The notes: generated by a model from the sequence alone, not told the origin. A stretch of DNA of 64,000 nucleotides from an uncultured Peptostreptococcaceae bacterium (GCA_947072565.1 CAMTIM010000016.1:1-64000), one strand, 5' to 3'. Shown: positions 15,870 to 26,313, counted from the stretch's first letter. Numbers and translations: made by a program.

Positions 15870-17660
15870 TTATATACTTCTTGTATATTCCTTTAACCAC
15901 TCTTTTTCTTCTTCATTTAAAAATGGTGCTATCTTTTTATATACTTCTTTGTGGTAGTCATTTAAGTATTCTTTTTCATTGTCTGACATTAATCTTTCAT
16001 CTATTGCATCTAAATCAATTGGTGCAAATGTAACTACTTCAAACCCCATAAATTGACCATATTCATTTTTTTCTAATTTTTTAACTACTATTTCATTCTC
16101 TATTCTTATACCATGAGAACCTTGTACATAAACTCCTGGTTCATTAGTTGTAACCATTCCTTCTTCAAGTATACAACTATCATCTCTATCTGGTAATACT
16201 CTCCATCTAAATCCATTAGGTCCTTCATGAACATTAAGTACAAACCCTATCCCATGTCCTGTCCCACATTTATAATCTATTCCTAAATCCCAAAGTGGAC
16301 CTCTTGCAAGAATATCTAAATTATATCCTCTGCATCCATGTAAGAATTTAACTCTCGATAATCTTATCATACCCCTTACAACATTTGTAAAATGAGTTTG
16401 AACTTCTTCAGATATAGCTCCTAGTGCTATAGTTCTTGTTATATCAGTTGTTCCATCATAATACTGTCCACCTGAATCTACTAAGAATAAATCTTTGGGT
16501 TCTAACTTATAATCACTTTGTTTTGTAGCACTATAATGCATCATAGCAGCGTGCTCTCTATATGCAGCTATAGTAGAAAAGCTAGGTTCTATAAACTTAT
16601 CTTGTTCTCTTCTGAATTCTTCTAATTTTCCTGTTGCACTTAATTCTGTAATTTCTTGTTTACATACCCCTGTTTTTAACCAGTGCATAAATTTAGTAAA
16701 TGCTACTCCATCCTTTATATGACTATTTCTTATATTTTTTAATTCTACTTGGTTCTTTATAGCCTTAAACATTATCGTTGGATTTATAGACTCTATTTTT
16801 TGTACTTTTTTAGGTATATTATTATATATTGAATAACTAACTTTAGATGGATCAAGAAGTACTACTTGATTTTCATCTATTTCTTTTACAAATTTATCAA
16901 TATCATTATAATTTTCAATTTTTACATTTTCTTTATTTAATTCAGCTTTTATTTCATCATTTAGCTTACTTTCATCTATAAATAAATAAACACTATCTAA
17001 ACCTACAACCGCATAAGAAAGTACTACTGGGTTAGATTTTACATCCCCACCTCTTATATTAAATAACCAAGCTATATCATCTAGCGTTGTTATTATATGA
17101 CTTGTAGCTTTTTTCTCTATCATCGCTTCTCTTACTCTAGCTAATTTATCACTAAAGCTTGCACCCGTATATTCAGTTCCTAATAAAAATGCTTTTTTGT
17201 CAGGCAAGCTACATCTATCTTCCCATATATCATTTATTAAATCATAGTTATATTCTATCGATATATTTTTAAACGATAATTTATCACCTAATGTTTTACC
17301 TTCTTTTGCGCATATTACTTTCCCATCAAATCCTAATTTTGAATTTTGAGGTAATTTTTCTATTAAGTATTCTTCTACTGTTGGTACATTTTCTTCTCCC
17401 ATTTTAAATAACTCTATATCACTATTCTTTAATTCATCTTCAGCTTGAATAAAATATCTACCGTCTGTCCATAGCCCAGCTTCATCTAAAGTTATTACAG
17501 CAGTCCCTGCAGAACCTGTAAATCCTGATATAAATTCTCTAGATTTAAAATATTCTCCTACGTATTCACTTTGATGGTAATCTGATGATGGTATTAAATA
17601 AGAATAAATTCCTTTTTCCTTCATTATTTTTCTTAGTTTTTCAATTCTTTGTTTTATCAT
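15870..17660 (-). CDS. Xaa-Pro aminopeptidase (M24B)
   Basis: 596-residue, three-domain aminopeptidase P of the long type also found in eukaryotes (APP1), rather than the short E. coli-like PepP. Two creatinase-like N-terminal domains occupy about residues 1-310. The C-terminal pita-bread domain carries the dimetal ligands in DSGGQYYDGTTDITRT, GTGHGIGF, EPGVY and GIRIENEIVV. It releases the N-terminal residue before proline from peptides in the cytoplasm. In a peptide-fermenting clostridium this supplies amino acids, including proline. Confidence 0.93.
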   Translation of the reverse strand: MIKQRIEKLRKIMKEKGIYSYLIPSSDYHQSEYVGEYFKSREFISGFTGSAGTAVITLDEAGLWTDGRYFIQAEDELKNSDIELFKMGEENVPTVEEYLIEKLPQNSKLGFDGKVICAKEGKTLGDKLSFKNISIEYNYDLINDIWEDRCSLPDKKAFLLGTEYTGASFSDKLARVREAMIEKKATSHIITTLDDIAWLFNIRGGDVKSNPVVLSYAVVGLDSVYLFIDESKLNDEIKAELNKENVKIENYNDIDKFVKEIDENQVVLLDPSKVSYSIYNNIPKKVQKIESINPTIMFKAIKNQVELKNIRNSHIKDGVAFTKFMHWLKTGVCKQEITELSATGKLEEFRREQDKFIEPSFSTIAAYREHAAMMHYSATKQSDYKLEPKDLFLVDSGGQYYDGTTDITRTIALGAISEEVQTHFTNVVRGMIRLSRVKFLHGCRGYNLDILARGPLWDLGIDYKCGTGHGIGFVLNVHEGPNGFRWRVLPDRDDSCILEEGMVTTNEPGVYVQGSHGIRIENEIVVKKLEKNEYGQFMGFEVVTFAPIDLDAIDERLMSDNEKEYLNDYHKEVYKKIAPFLNEEEKEWLKEYTRSI

Positions 17661-17782
17661 TTTTTTACTCCCTCTTATTTTAATCTTTTAAGTATTTATA
17701 TTACTTACTTTTTAAATAAGCTCGTTAATTCATTGATTATTTAATATATTATCACAACTGTTAAATATTATTAACTCTTTTT

Positions 17783-18460
17783 TTATATTAATATAGCTAC
17801 ATCTTCCTTGTTTAAATGGTTACAATCATTTATATTTTTTTTTATTTTTATTGGGCTACCTCCTAATATAGTGATTTTATCACCTAGGTATATAGCTTCC
17901 TCAATATCATGCGTAACAAATATAACAGTTCGTTTTTCTTTTTTTAATAAAAGTTTAAAATTATCCATTATATTTTTTTTACTTTTTATATCTATGGATT
18001 TAAAAGGTTCGTCCATTACAATGATTTTAGATGGATATATAAATGCTCTGGCTATGTTTATCCGTTGTCTAATTCCACCACTTAACATTTGAGGATAATA
18101 ATTTTTATATTCACTTACTCCTAATAATTTTAAATATTTATCACATAGTTTATCTACGTGCGTTTTACTATACAATTTTTTTATCACTAGCTTTATATTG
18201 TCTTCAACGCTTAACCATTCAATTAATCGATCTTCTTGAAATATATAACTTATTCCTAAATTATTCAAAGAATTAATTTCTTCACCATCATTTTTATTTA
18301 CACCACTTATTATATTTAAAAGCGTGCTTTTACCGCATCCAGATTTGCCCATTATAATATTAACTTCATCTTTATAAAAGTCTATATTAAAGTTTTCAAA
18401 TATTATTTTATCATTATACGATTTATTTATATTTTTAATATTTAGTTTCACCTTTTCCAT
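17783..18460 (-). CDS. NitT/TauT-type ABC transporter ATP-binding protein
   Basis: 225-residue ATPase of the SsuB/TauB/ThiZ group. Walker A is GKSGCGKST (38-46), the Q-loop is ISYIFQEDRLIEWLSVEDNI, the signature is LSGGIRQRINIARAF, and Walker B is IIVMDEPFKSID. The QEDRL-W-L-V-EN Q-loop is the usual signature of this group. It overlaps the permease gene by 13 bases. Substrate is unknown: nitrate, sulfonate, taurine and pyrimidine precursors are all transported by relatives. Confidence 0.88.
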   Translation of the reverse strand: MEKVKLNIKNINKSYNDKIIFENFNIDFYKDEVNIIMGKSGCGKSTLLNIISGVNKNDGEEINSLNNLGISYIFQEDRLIEWLSVEDNIKLVIKKLYSKTHVDKLCDKYLKLLGVSEYKNYYPQMLSGGIRQRINIARAFIYPSKIIVMDEPFKSIDIKSKKNIMDNFKLLLKKEKRTVIFVTHDIEEAIYLGDKITILGGSPIKIKKNINDCNHLNKEDVAILI

Positions 18461-19221
18461 GTAAAAGTACTCCTTGATATTTTATTTTGTATTATGTTTA
18501 TAAATACAGATATTAAAACTATAATTATTAACCAAGCAAATATTCCTGATGTATTAAAATTGATTTTTTCAACTTGTATCATAGTCCCTATCCCATAACT
18601 TGGTTGTCCGTAAACTTCCCCTGCTATTACAACTTTCAGTGCTAAAGAAATTGTTGATGCTATTATAGGTGTTAGTCTAAACTTTATAGCAGGAAAATAA
18701 ATTTTTATAATTTTATCTTTTAAATTTACTTTATATACATTAGCCATTTCTATTAAAGATTTATCTAGTTCTACCATAGAACCTAAAACATTTTCATATA
18801 AAATTGGAAATGTAATCATAAAACCAACAATAAATGGAGCATTGTTTTTATCAAACCAAATTAAAGCTAATAAAATTACTATCATCATAGGTATTGAATT
18901 TGCTAAAGTGTTTAGGGGTTTGAAAAAATTTCTTATGATAGTACTTATATATGCTAAAATACCTATTACAGTTGCAAATGTTAGTGCAACTATAAAACTT
19001 ATTATACTTCTTCCTGTTGAAAAAATTATATCTAAACAAAACCTTTTTTGAGTTAAAATTCCATGCAAACTCTCAAGCGTTTGATTTATTGTGGGTAGAT
19101 ATATATCATTATTTATTTTGATTGCAATAATTTGCCATAAAAATAAGAGGACAACGCAAGACAGCGCCACCTCTATTTCATTTTTTTTAAATTTATTCTT
19201 TAATGAAATAAATTCCTTCAT
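18448..19221 (-). CDS. NitT/TauT-type ABC transporter permease
   Basis: 257-residue BPD_transp_1 permease with about six helices and the cytoplasmic EAA-like segment MANVYKVNLKDKIIKIYFPAIKFRL. The APxxYGxG-like segment PSYGIGTMIQV near residue 210 is also typical of SsuC/TauC. Its start overlaps the end of the binding-protein gene by 29 bases, with AGGAGG 11 bases upstream inside that gene, so translation is probably coupled. Confidence 0.88.
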   Translation of the reverse strand: MKEFISLKNKFKKNEIEVALSCVVLLFLWQIIAIKINNDIYLPTINQTLESLHGILTQKRFCLDIIFSTGRSIISFIVALTFATVIGILAYISTIIRNFFKPLNTLANSIPMMIVILLALIWFDKNNAPFIVGFMITFPILYENVLGSMVELDKSLIEMANVYKVNLKDKIIKIYFPAIKFRLTPIIASTISLALKVVIAGEVYGQPSYGIGTMIQVEKINFNTSGIFAWLIIIVLISVFINIIQNKISRSTFTWKR

Positions 19222-20191
19222 CTGGAATCTTTCCTCCTACTGATTTTGCATCAAAATCAAATAAATTTTGATAATAGTTTTTGTAATCATCTATACTATC
19301 TTTTATTGGTATAAATTTTAAATTTGCTCTTTCTAAAGATTTGTTTATAATTTTAGGCTCTACAGATGCTCCTAGTTTTTTAGCATATTCTCCAACATCA
19401 CTTCCATTAATATTTGCAAAATCTATACTATCTGATACTGCATTTAAAAATAAACCTATAAATTCTTGGTTTTCTTTAGCAAAGTCAGACTTAACTATTA
19501 TAGTTGACTGCGGATACCCATTTTTTGATTTCTTAGTTTGCTTCCATTCATCATTTAAACTCTTTATTATCTTTATATTTTTATTTTTATTTATTAACAT
19601 TGTAAGTGCAGGCTCTGGTACAAATCCAGTATCTGCTTTTCCTGTTGCTAATAACGGTATTAGCTCACTTGTGGAATTTACATAATCAAAATTTATACTT
19701 GCAGCATCTATTCCTTTATCAGTTAATATACTTTGAACTGTTATATCTGGCGTTAAACCTTTACCACTATTTAATACTTTGCTCCCTACTAAATCTTCAA
19801 ACCCTTGTATATTTTTAGTTGATACTAGATAAAACGAACCATTTCCTATACTTCCAGCAATTTGATAATTAGAAGTTTTATTATATGCAATAGCCGCCAT
19901 ATTAGATGGTACTATTGCTATATCAGGTTCTTGTTTCATTACTGAAGTAGATAAATTCTCTGGTGTCTTTTGTATTGTATATTTAATTTCATATCCTTCT
20001 TGTATATGTGTATTTTCATTAGCTAACTTAGCTATAGCTATCGATGGAAGTCCATCTGGTATAGATACGTTTACTTCTTTAGATACTACCTGTGTTTTTG
20101 ATTTTGACGTTTCTTGTGTTGATTTAGTGCATCCGATTAGAAACGTACTTCCCAAAGCCATAGATAGTATTACCGGTATAAGTTTTTTCAT
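19193..20191 (-). CDS. NMT1/THI5-like substrate-binding lipoprotein
   Basis: 332-residue extracytoplasmic receptor with a lipoprotein signal (lipobox LIGC, Cys21). The mature domain resembles the SsuA/THI5 fold: SIPDGLPSIAIAKLANEN near the start and the GSIGNGSFYLVSTKNIQ and LVGSKVLNSGKGLTPDI segments that line the ligand site. First gene of the three-gene importer. I looked for a thiamine pyrophosphate riboswitch in the 190 bases upstream and saw none, so thiamine-precursor uptake is not supported. Confidence 0.87.
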   Translation of the reverse strand: MKKLIPVILSMALGSTFLIGCTKSTQETSKSKTQVVSKEVNVSIPDGLPSIAIAKLANENTHIQEGYEIKYTIQKTPENLSTSVMKQEPDIAIVPSNMAAIAYNKTSNYQIAGSIGNGSFYLVSTKNIQGFEDLVGSKVLNSGKGLTPDITVQSILTDKGIDAASINFDYVNSTSELIPLLATGKADTGFVPEPALTMLINKNKNIKIIKSLNDEWKQTKKSKNGYPQSTIIVKSDFAKENQEFIGLFLNAVSDSIDFANINGSDVGEYAKKLGASVEPKIINKSLERANLKFIPIKDSIDDYKNYYQNLFDFDAKSVGGKIPDEGIYFIKE

Positions 20192-20336
20192 ATTATCATC
20201 CTTTCTTGTGTAAACTATACTTTAATAATTTCTATAAATTTATATAATAACCCTTCTATAAACAACTTTATATTTATCTTAATGCTAAAAAAAATATTAA
20301 AACTATTTCTTACTATTCTATATATTTTTGTATAAT

Positions 20337-20371
20337 AAAAAATCACCATGTTAAGTACATGGTGATTTTTT
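20337..20371 (-). terminator. ygiQ terminator
   Basis: 15-bp stem AAAAAATCACCATGT-type (20337-20351 with 20357-20371), five-base loop, and T-run on both strands, placed just after the YgiQ stop codon. Confidence 0.9.
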
Positions 20372-20383
20372 ATTAATATTAAT

Positions 20384-22339
20384 CTATTTTCTTTTCTTTT
20401 TTCTAGTATTAGAACTTTTATTAGCTTGTTGGCCATTACTTCTACTATCTTCTTTTCTTTTTCCAACTGGCTTATTGTTAGAATTTCTGCTATTACTATT
20501 TTTATTCTTAGATCCAGCTATTCTATTAGCATAAGGTCTTAATTCTTTAGGTTTTATTAAACATCTTTGTCCAATACCTATTAAATCTTCTCTTCCAGCT
20601 TGCACTAATGCACTATGAACTAAATCATAATTTCTTGGTGCTCTATATTGAAGTAATGCTCTTTGCATTGCTTTTTCTGTTTTGCTCTTTGGAACATATA
20701 CAGGTTGCATAGTAAGAGGATCTATTCCTGTGTAGAACATTGTTGTAGATAATGTTCCTGGTGTTGGATAGAAATCTTGTACTTGCTCTGGCTGATATGC
20801 TGTGTCTCTTAAATACTCAGCTAACTCAATAGCACTATTTAGTGTAGATCCTGGATGAGATGACATTAAGTATGGTATTAAGTATTGCTTTTTACCTAAT
20901 TGCTCATTTATAGCGAAGAACTTTTGTCTAAACTTATCATACATGTTCCCTGCTGGCTTTTGCATATGATGTAGAACTTCTTCTGCAATATGCTCAGGAG
21001 CCACTTTTAATTGACCACTAACATGATGTTCTATTAATTCTCTAAGGAATTTATTATCTTTGTCAGCCATAACATAATCGTATCTTATTCCTGAACGAAC
21101 AAATACTTTCTTTATGTCTGGTAACTTTCTTAATTTTCTTAGCAATTGTAAGTATTCACTATGGTCTACTTCTAAGTTTTTACATGGCTCTGGATGTAGG
21201 CATTGTCTGTTTTTACATGCACCTTTAGTTACTTGCTTTTTACATGCAGCTTTTCTAAAGTTCGCAGTAGGTCCACCAACATCATGTATATAACCTTTGA
21301 AATCTGGAAGTTTTGTTATTCCTACAGCTTCATCTACTATAGAATTTTGACTTCTACTTTGTACAGCTCTTCCTTGATGGAAAGTTATTGCACAGAAAGA
21401 ACAACTTCCAAAACATCCTCTTGAACTAACTATACCAAATTTAACTTCTTCTATTGCTGGTATCCCACCATCTTTTTTGTATACAGGGTGGTAAGTTTTT
21501 TGATATGGAAGTGCATATACTGCATCTAACTCACTTCTATTTAAAGGTATTTCTGGTTTATTTTGTACAACATATTTGTCAGAATGTTTTTGAACTATTG
21601 CTTTTCCTCTATAAGGATCTTGTTCATCATATTGAACTTTAAAAGCTTGTACATATTTAATTTTATCATCGCAAACTTCTTTGTATGAAGGTATTAATAC
21701 ATAATCATCATATATTTCATCTAAAGAATCCGCTACATAGCATGTACCATTTATATGTCTTATATATTTGGGTTCAAACCCATCATTTAATGCATTTGCA
21801 ACTTCTACTATTTGTTTTTCACTCATTCCATAAATCAACATGTCAGCACCACTATCTACTAACATAGACTTTCTAACTTTGTCACTCCAGTAATCATAGT
21901 GAGCAAATCTTCTTAAACTTGCTTCTATTCCACCTATTATTACAGGTACATTTTTGTATGCTTCTCTTATTTTGTTACAGTAAACTATAGTTGCTCTGTC
22001 TGGTCTAAGACCCATTTTAGCACCTGGAGAATACATATCTTTTTCTCTATGTTTTTTACTTACAGAATAATGATTTACCATAGAATCCATGTTTCCAGAG
22101 TTAACTAAGAAACCTAATCTAGGCTTTCCTAACTTCATAAAATCATCTGTAGTTTTCCAATCTGGTTGTGCAATTATACCTACTTTATAACCTGCACTTT
22201 CTAATACTCTTGATATTATAGCTGTTCCGAAACTATGATGGTCAACATATGCATCTCCTGTAACTAATACAAAGTCTAATTGTTCCCATCCTCTATCTAT
22301 CATATCTTGCTTACATATTGGTAAAAATTTATTTTCCAT
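20384..22339 (-). CDS. YgiQ family radical SAM protein
   Basis: 651-residue radical SAM enzyme with N-terminal UPF0313 domain (from [27 protein letters not shown]). The radical SAM core around residue 310 has the cluster motif CFGSCSFC (CxxxCxxC) within [22 protein letters not shown]-terminal tail after about residue 600 is very rich in Asn, Ser, Lys and Arg and is probably disordered and perhaps RNA-binding. Function of the family is unknown. ATG at 22339 has AGGTGAT well spaced; an in-frame GTG three codons earlier overlaps that site. Not obviously in an operon. Confidence 0.9.
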   Translation of the reverse strand: MENKFLPICKQDMIDRGWEQLDFVLVTGDAYVDHHSFGTAIISRVLESAGYKVGIIAQPDWKTTDDFMKLGKPRLGFLVNSGNMDSMVNHYSVSKKHREKDMYSPGAKMGLRPDRATIVYCNKIREAYKNVPVIIGGIEASLRRFAHYDYWSDKVRKSMLVDSGADMLIYGMSEKQIVEVANALNDGFEPKYIRHINGTCYVADSLDEIYDDYVLIPSYKEVCDDKIKYVQAFKVQYDEQDPYRGKAIVQKHSDKYVVQNKPEIPLNRSELDAVYALPYQKTYHPVYKKDGGIPAIEEVKFGIVSSRGCFGSCSFCAITFHQGRAVQSRSQNSIVDEAVGITKLPDFKGYIHDVGGPTANFRKAACKKQVTKGACKNRQCLHPEPCKNLEVDHSEYLQLLRKLRKLPDIKKVFVRSGIRYDYVMADKDNKFLRELIEHHVSGQLKVAPEHIAEEVLHHMQKPAGNMYDKFRQKFFAINEQLGKKQYLIPYLMSSHPGSTLNSAIELAEYLRDTAYQPEQVQDFYPTPGTLSTTMFYTGIDPLTMQPVYVPKSKTEKAMQRALLQYRAPRNYDLVHSALVQAGREDLIGIGQRCLIKPKELRPYANRIAGSKNKNSNSRNSNNKPVGKRKEDSRSNGQQANKSSNTRKKKRK

Positions 22340-22552
22340 TAATATCACCTGCTTAATCTATTGTTAGTTTTATTATATCCTAATTAACGCTCATCAAAAC
22401 TAATTTATTATTTTAGTTGCTAATATATAATTATATCACTAAAGTAGATTAGTTTACATCATTTTCAAAAATAATTATTGGTAAATATGTTTAAAATATT
22501 GCTTTTTTTGAACTAAATATATAAAAATTATATTTATTAATAATTAAACTAT

Positions 22553-22583
22553 AAAAAAGACGATTTTTAAAATCGTCTTTTTT
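22553..22583 (-). terminator. yitT-type gene terminator
   Basis: Perfect 15-bp inverted repeat (22553-22567 with 22569-22583) with A and T runs at the base, 17 bases after the stop codon. Confidence 0.9.
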
Positions 22584-22599
22584 ATTTCAATTTATATTT

Positions 22600-23466
22600 T
22601 TATAAGAATTTTTCTTTAAATCCAGCCCCTCTTACTTCTTCAACGTTGTTTATTGAAATAAAAGCGTCCAAATCTATTTTATAAACTAAATCTTTTAACT
22701 TAGCTAAATCATTTGATGATACTATACAATAAATCAATTTCTTTTTATCATTAGTATACGCGCCCTCTGCTTCTAAAAAAGTTACTCCACTTTTCATCTC
22801 TTGCATAATCATTTGTGCTATCTCTTCACTTTTTTGTGATATTAAAAGTATTGATTTTTGTTTATTAAAACTATCCTTAGAAATTTCCATAGTTATAGAA
22901 GTTATATACATTGATATTAAAGTATACATAACTAATTTAGGTCCAAATAAAAAACCTCCTGCACAAATTACAAAAAAGTTAACCATTAAGAATGTATTTT
23001 TCATTGCAATATCAAATTTAACTTTAATTACAGCTGCTATAATATCTAAGCCCCCTGCTGCTGCTTTAGCCTTAAATACAAGCCCCATACCAACTCCGTT
23101 AAGTAGTCCACCATATATGCATTGAAGCATAGTATCATTTATATTTACATATTTATATAAATCCTGCGTAACTCCTAATGCTATAGAAAATAAAAGCATA
23201 TTTATAAAACTTAATATTAAAAATCTCTTTCCAAAATACTTTTTAGATAATATAAAAATAGGTATATTCATTAGAAAACTAGCTACACCTTGATTTATTC
23301 CAAATAAATTGTTTAACATAACACAAATCCCAGTTAGTCCACCACTCAATAAATTTGCAGGCGTAAGAAATGCATTTATACCCACTGCACTTAATATTAG
23401 TCCAAGTACCATAATTGAATTTTGTAAGAATACGTTATCCTCTAAGCTAAATGTTTTTTTAGTCAT
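22600..23466 (-). CDS. YitT family membrane protein (DUF161/DUF2179)
   Basis: 288-residue protein: five or six N-terminal hydrophobic helices with FLTPANLLSGGLTGI and GAAAGGLDIIA-like KAKAAAGGLDIIAAVIK motifs, and a cytoplasmic C-terminal DUF2179 domain (from about residue 215, VTFLEAEGAYTNDKKKLIYCIVSSNDLAKLK). This two-part layout defines the YitT/YvjA/YqfU group. Transport role is suspected but not established. AGGAGG precedes the start. Single gene. Confidence 0.88.
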   Translation of the reverse strand: MTKKTFSLEDNVFLQNSIMVLGLILSAVGINAFLTPANLLSGGLTGICVMLNNLFGINQGVASFLMNIPIFILSKKYFGKRFLILSFINMLLFSIALGVTQDLYKYVNINDTMLQCIYGGLLNGVGMGLVFKAKAAAGGLDIIAAVIKVKFDIAMKNTFLMVNFFVICAGGFLFGPKLVMYTLISMYITSITMEISKDSFNKQKSILLISQKSEEIAQMIMQEMKSGVTFLEAEGAYTNDKKKLIYCIVSSNDLAKLKDLVYKIDLDAFISINNVEEVRGAGFKEKFL

Positions 23467-24010
23467 ACTCTCTATCCTCCTTTTTAAACCTATAATATTT
23501 TATTTTCAACTCTAATTTTTAAACAAACATACCTAATACTATTATATTAAGCTCAGTTATATAGTTGCCAATATTAAACACTCCCCCTTTATATTAAATT
23601 TAAGTTTTCTCCGTTATCCATAAATATAGCGCTGGCATAATGCACCAGCGCATTTAATTCATACTTTAACTGAACTTTATAAGATTTTTAATTTTAAATA
23701 TACGTTTTAATCTCTTAAACATAATAAATCATTCTAACATCTTAATACTCTGATTATACAATATTGTACTAGTACTTTTCAACGTATTTATTTACCTATG
23801 TTAAAAATAAAAATAGTTCGTATTTTCACTTAATTTAATTACTAAATTTATTTGATATAATAATAAAAAGAATATAATATAAACCTAGCTAATGCCATTA
23901 TATTCAGCCTAGTTTTAATAAATGATAACATGCCTAAAATATTAAAAATAATAGCAAATTTAAACAACAATAATAAAACATTCCATTACTAATGTTAAAA
24001 CTATATCTAT
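23467..24010. other. gene-free AT-rich region with one GC-rich hairpin
   Basis: More than 500 bases without a supportable gene on either strand. The only structured element is the hairpin GCGCTGG (23629-23635) with CCAGCGC (23645-23651). It is conspicuous in this AT-rich setting and has no U-run. The promoter of the YitT-type gene must lie at the left side. Confidence 0.5.
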
Positions 24011-24069
24011 AAATATCATAAATAAAAAGGTATCCTTTATAAGGAATACCTTTTTATTTATGATATTTA
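24011..24069 (-). terminator. long hairpin terminator of the PHP gene
   Basis: About 27 bases pair across a short loop (left arm from 24011, right arm to 24069) with a single bulged A; the core GGTATCC/GGAATACC is followed by TTTTTA on both sides. It lies about 40 bases after the stop codon of the PHP-domain gene. Confidence 0.8.
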
Positions 24070-24110
24070 CTTAAACTATATGACTAGTAATAAACACCTT
24101 ATTTAATTGA

Positions 24111-24821
24111 TTATATATTAAAGAATTCTATAATTTCATCTTCATTATAATTTATAACTAAATGTGTTGGAAAATTATTATCATTTAATATTTTTTCACA
24201 ATATGTAAATTTACCGATATCATAAGATATATGAGAATCTGTTCCCATTACAACTTTAACTTCTTGCTCTTTGCAAAGCTTTAGCATAACTCCTAAGTTT
24301 TCCCAGGCACCTTGTCTAAAAGTAGTTGGTTTTAACGACGAATTGTTTATTTCTAATAAAACATTTTTTTCTTTAGCTTTTTTTACTACACGCTCATAGT
24401 CAACTTCATATCGACTGTCATCTAAGTGACCTATTATCTTAACTTTTGGATGATCCATTACCTTAAGTATTGCATTTGTATTTTCTTCTTTGTTTCCTGC
24501 ATTTATACACGGATTATGCAAACTAGCTATCATATAATCAATATGTGTTAGCATATCATCAGAAACATCAGTATTTCCATCAAAATCTATAATGTTAGCT
24601 TCTATACCTCTAAGTATTTTAAGTCCATCAACTTCTTTTGGAATGCAGTATATATTATGAAAATAATATGGATGTGGACCACCTGGCATATTTGGTGCAT
24701 GGTCTGATAACCCTAAGTATTTTAATCCATTCTTTATTGCTGATTGTATATTCTCTTGAACTGTACTATATGCATGTCCACTTACTATCGTATGTGTATG
24801 TAAATCTATTAATCCTTTCAT
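24111..24821 (-). CDS. PHP-domain phosphatase (YcdX type)
   Basis: 236-residue metal-dependent phosphoesterase. The PHP motifs are visible: DLHTHTIVSGHAYSTVQE at the N-terminus, GLSDHAPNMPG, RGIEANI, IIGHLDDSRY and VMGTDSHISYDIG near the end; together they bind three metal ions in YcdX-like enzymes. The ATG at 24821 has GGAGG nine bases upstream, so the longer open frame is not used. Substrate unknown; YcdX relatives act on small phosphate esters. Confidence 0.88.
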   Translation of the reverse strand: MKGLIDLHTHTIVSGHAYSTVQENIQSAIKNGLKYLGLSDHAPNMPGGPHPYYFHNIYCIPKEVDGLKILRGIEANIIDFDGNTDVSDDMLTHIDYMIASLHNPCINAGNKEENTNAILKVMDHPKVKIIGHLDDSRYEVDYERVVKKAKEKNVLLEINNSSLKPTTFRQGAWENLGVMLKLCKEQEVKVVMGTDSHISYDIGKFTYCEKILNDNNFPTHLVINYNEDEIIEFFNI

Positions 24822-24848
24822 ATGTAAATACCTCCATTTGTATATATA

Positions 24849-24887
24849 AATTAAAGCCATATAGGTTTATCTAATATGGCTTTAATT
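24849..24887 (-). terminator. hairpin after the S1-repeat protein gene
   Basis: Exact 14-bp inverted repeat AATTAAAGCCATAT (24849-24862) with its complement at 24874-24887. The U-run on the minus strand is poor, so it may only partly stop transcription into the PHP gene. Confidence 0.6.
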
Positions 24888-24894
24888 ATTTTTA

Positions 24895-26160
24895 TTATTT
24901 TTGTAAGTTTTTAAACTTTTCTTTAAATAATTCTCCAAGAGTTCCTAGAGAATCTTCTACTTCTAAAAATTCTGTTATATCTTCTTCCGGTTCTCTTGTA
25001 GCTTCTTTTATTGATACTACTAATCTTTTGTTCTTTGGTTTAAAGTCTATAACCATTACATTAACTTCATCTCCAACGTTAACAACATTAGTAACTTTCA
25101 TAACTCTTTCTTCACTTAGTTCAGATATAGGTAAAAATGCATCTACACCTTCTCTTATTTGTACAAAAGCGCCTTTTTCTATAGTCCTTACAACTTTTCC
25201 AGTAACTATATCATCTAAATATATTTCATCTTTTATTAAATCCCAAGGATCATTATTTATATCTTTTAATGCTAATGCTATTTTTTTAGTTTCTGTATCT
25301 ACATCCAATACATAAACCTCTACTTCTTGACCTTCACAAAGCATATCTTCTACAGATTCTACTCTCTCCCAAGATAAGTTGTTTAAGTGAACTAATCCTT
25401 CTATTCCACCGATATCAACAAATGCTCCATAAGGCATTATTTTAGTAACTCTACCTTCTCTTTTTTGTCCTGATTCTAAAGAGTTAAATAAAGTTTCTTT
25501 TTGTTCTTTTACTTGAGCTTTATGTGCTTCTCTATCAGCTTTTGCTTTTGCTCTTGCTTGTTCTTTTTCTTCTTGTATACGAACTCTTCTTTCTTCTCTT
25601 TCTTTATCTAAACGCTCTTGTAGTACGTCTCTATGACTAGCTACTAATCTATTTTTCTTAACATCCATCTCTTTTATATAAACTTCTAAATTACATCCTA
25701 CATATCCAGATGTATCATTAACAAACTTAGTGTCTAATTGTGATATTGGTATAAATAGTGATTGTGTATTATATGTAGCAAATACTCCTCTTTCTATATT
25801 TTTTTCAACATTTACAGTTATTATTCTATGTTCTTTGTAAGCCTTTTCTAGTTCTGTAAAATCAGCTTTTTTATCTAATTGGAATTTAGATAAATGTATT
25901 GTTCCATCTTTTTGATATACCTTTGTTATAATTGCAGTTATTTCATCACCCACATTATATATATCACTAATCTCTTTTCCTTTAGGAAGATTTAACTCGT
26001 TTATTGATATTATTCCATCAAATCCATAGTTTAATTCTAAGACAACTGAATCATTAGTTATTTTAGATATTTTTCCACTTATAGTTTGTCCAATTTTAAC
26101 ACTGTTAAATTCTTGTTCTTGTTGGTCTAATAATTCTTGCATCGATAGGTTATTTGTCAT
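24895..26160 (-). CDS. S1-repeat RNA-binding protein
   Basis: 421-residue protein with at least three S1 OB-fold domains: about residues 14-85 (QTISGKISKITNDSVVLELNYGFDGII), about 225-295 (GQKREGRVTKIMPYGAFVDIGGIEGLVHLNNLS), and about 310-380 (GKVVRTIEKGAFVQIREGVDAFLPISEL). A degenerate one lies between. A highly charged alpha-helical linker (about 180-220, Glu/Lys/Arg-rich) joins the halves. It resembles the ribosomal protein S1-like proteins of clostridia, expected to bind mRNA or 30S subunits. Start chosen at the ATG at 26160 with AAAGGA upstream; the frame remains open ten codons further. Confidence 0.85.
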   Translation of the reverse strand: MTNNLSMQELLDQQEQEFNSVKIGQTISGKISKITNDSVVLELNYGFDGIISINELNLPKGKEISDIYNVGDEITAIITKVYQKDGTIHLSKFQLDKKADFTELEKAYKEHRIITVNVEKNIERGVFATYNTQSLFIPISQLDTKFVNDTSGYVGCNLEVYIKEMDVKKNRLVASHRDVLQERLDKEREERRVRIQEEKEQARAKAKADREAHKAQVKEQKETLFNSLESGQKREGRVTKIMPYGAFVDIGGIEGLVHLNNLSWERVESVEDMLCEGQEVEVYVLDVDTETKKIALALKDINNDPWDLIKDEIYLDDIVTGKVVRTIEKGAFVQIREGVDAFLPISELSEERVMKVTNVVNVGDEVNVMVIDFKPKNKRLVVSIKEATREPEEDITEFLEVEDSLGTLGELFKEKFKNLQK

Positions 26161-26273
26161 GATTATCAATCCTTTCATTCTAAGTATCATCTACTTAAAT
26201 ATTATACCATTAATGTTTTAAATACTTGCATTTTTATTACAATATTTAATATTTAGTGCATTTTATTTTATAT

Positions 26274-26313
26274 AAAACAACCCTCATGAATATATATACA
26301 TAAGGGTTGTTTT
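26274..26313 (-). terminator. terminator of second MATE gene
   Basis: AAAACAACCCT (26274-26284) pairs with AGGGTTGTTTT (26303-26313) about ten bases after the MATE stop codon. Confidence 0.8.

Noticed and set aside
20192-20336. TPP riboswitch before the THI5-like receptor gene
   Set aside because: No CUGAGA-type conserved element or matching helices were seen upstream of the gene.
20215-20466. 83-residue minus-strand open frame downstream of ygiQ
   Set aside because: It overlaps the C-terminal coding region of YgiQ in another frame and runs through the ygiQ terminator; Lys/Ile-rich composition is typical of chance frames in AT-rich DNA.
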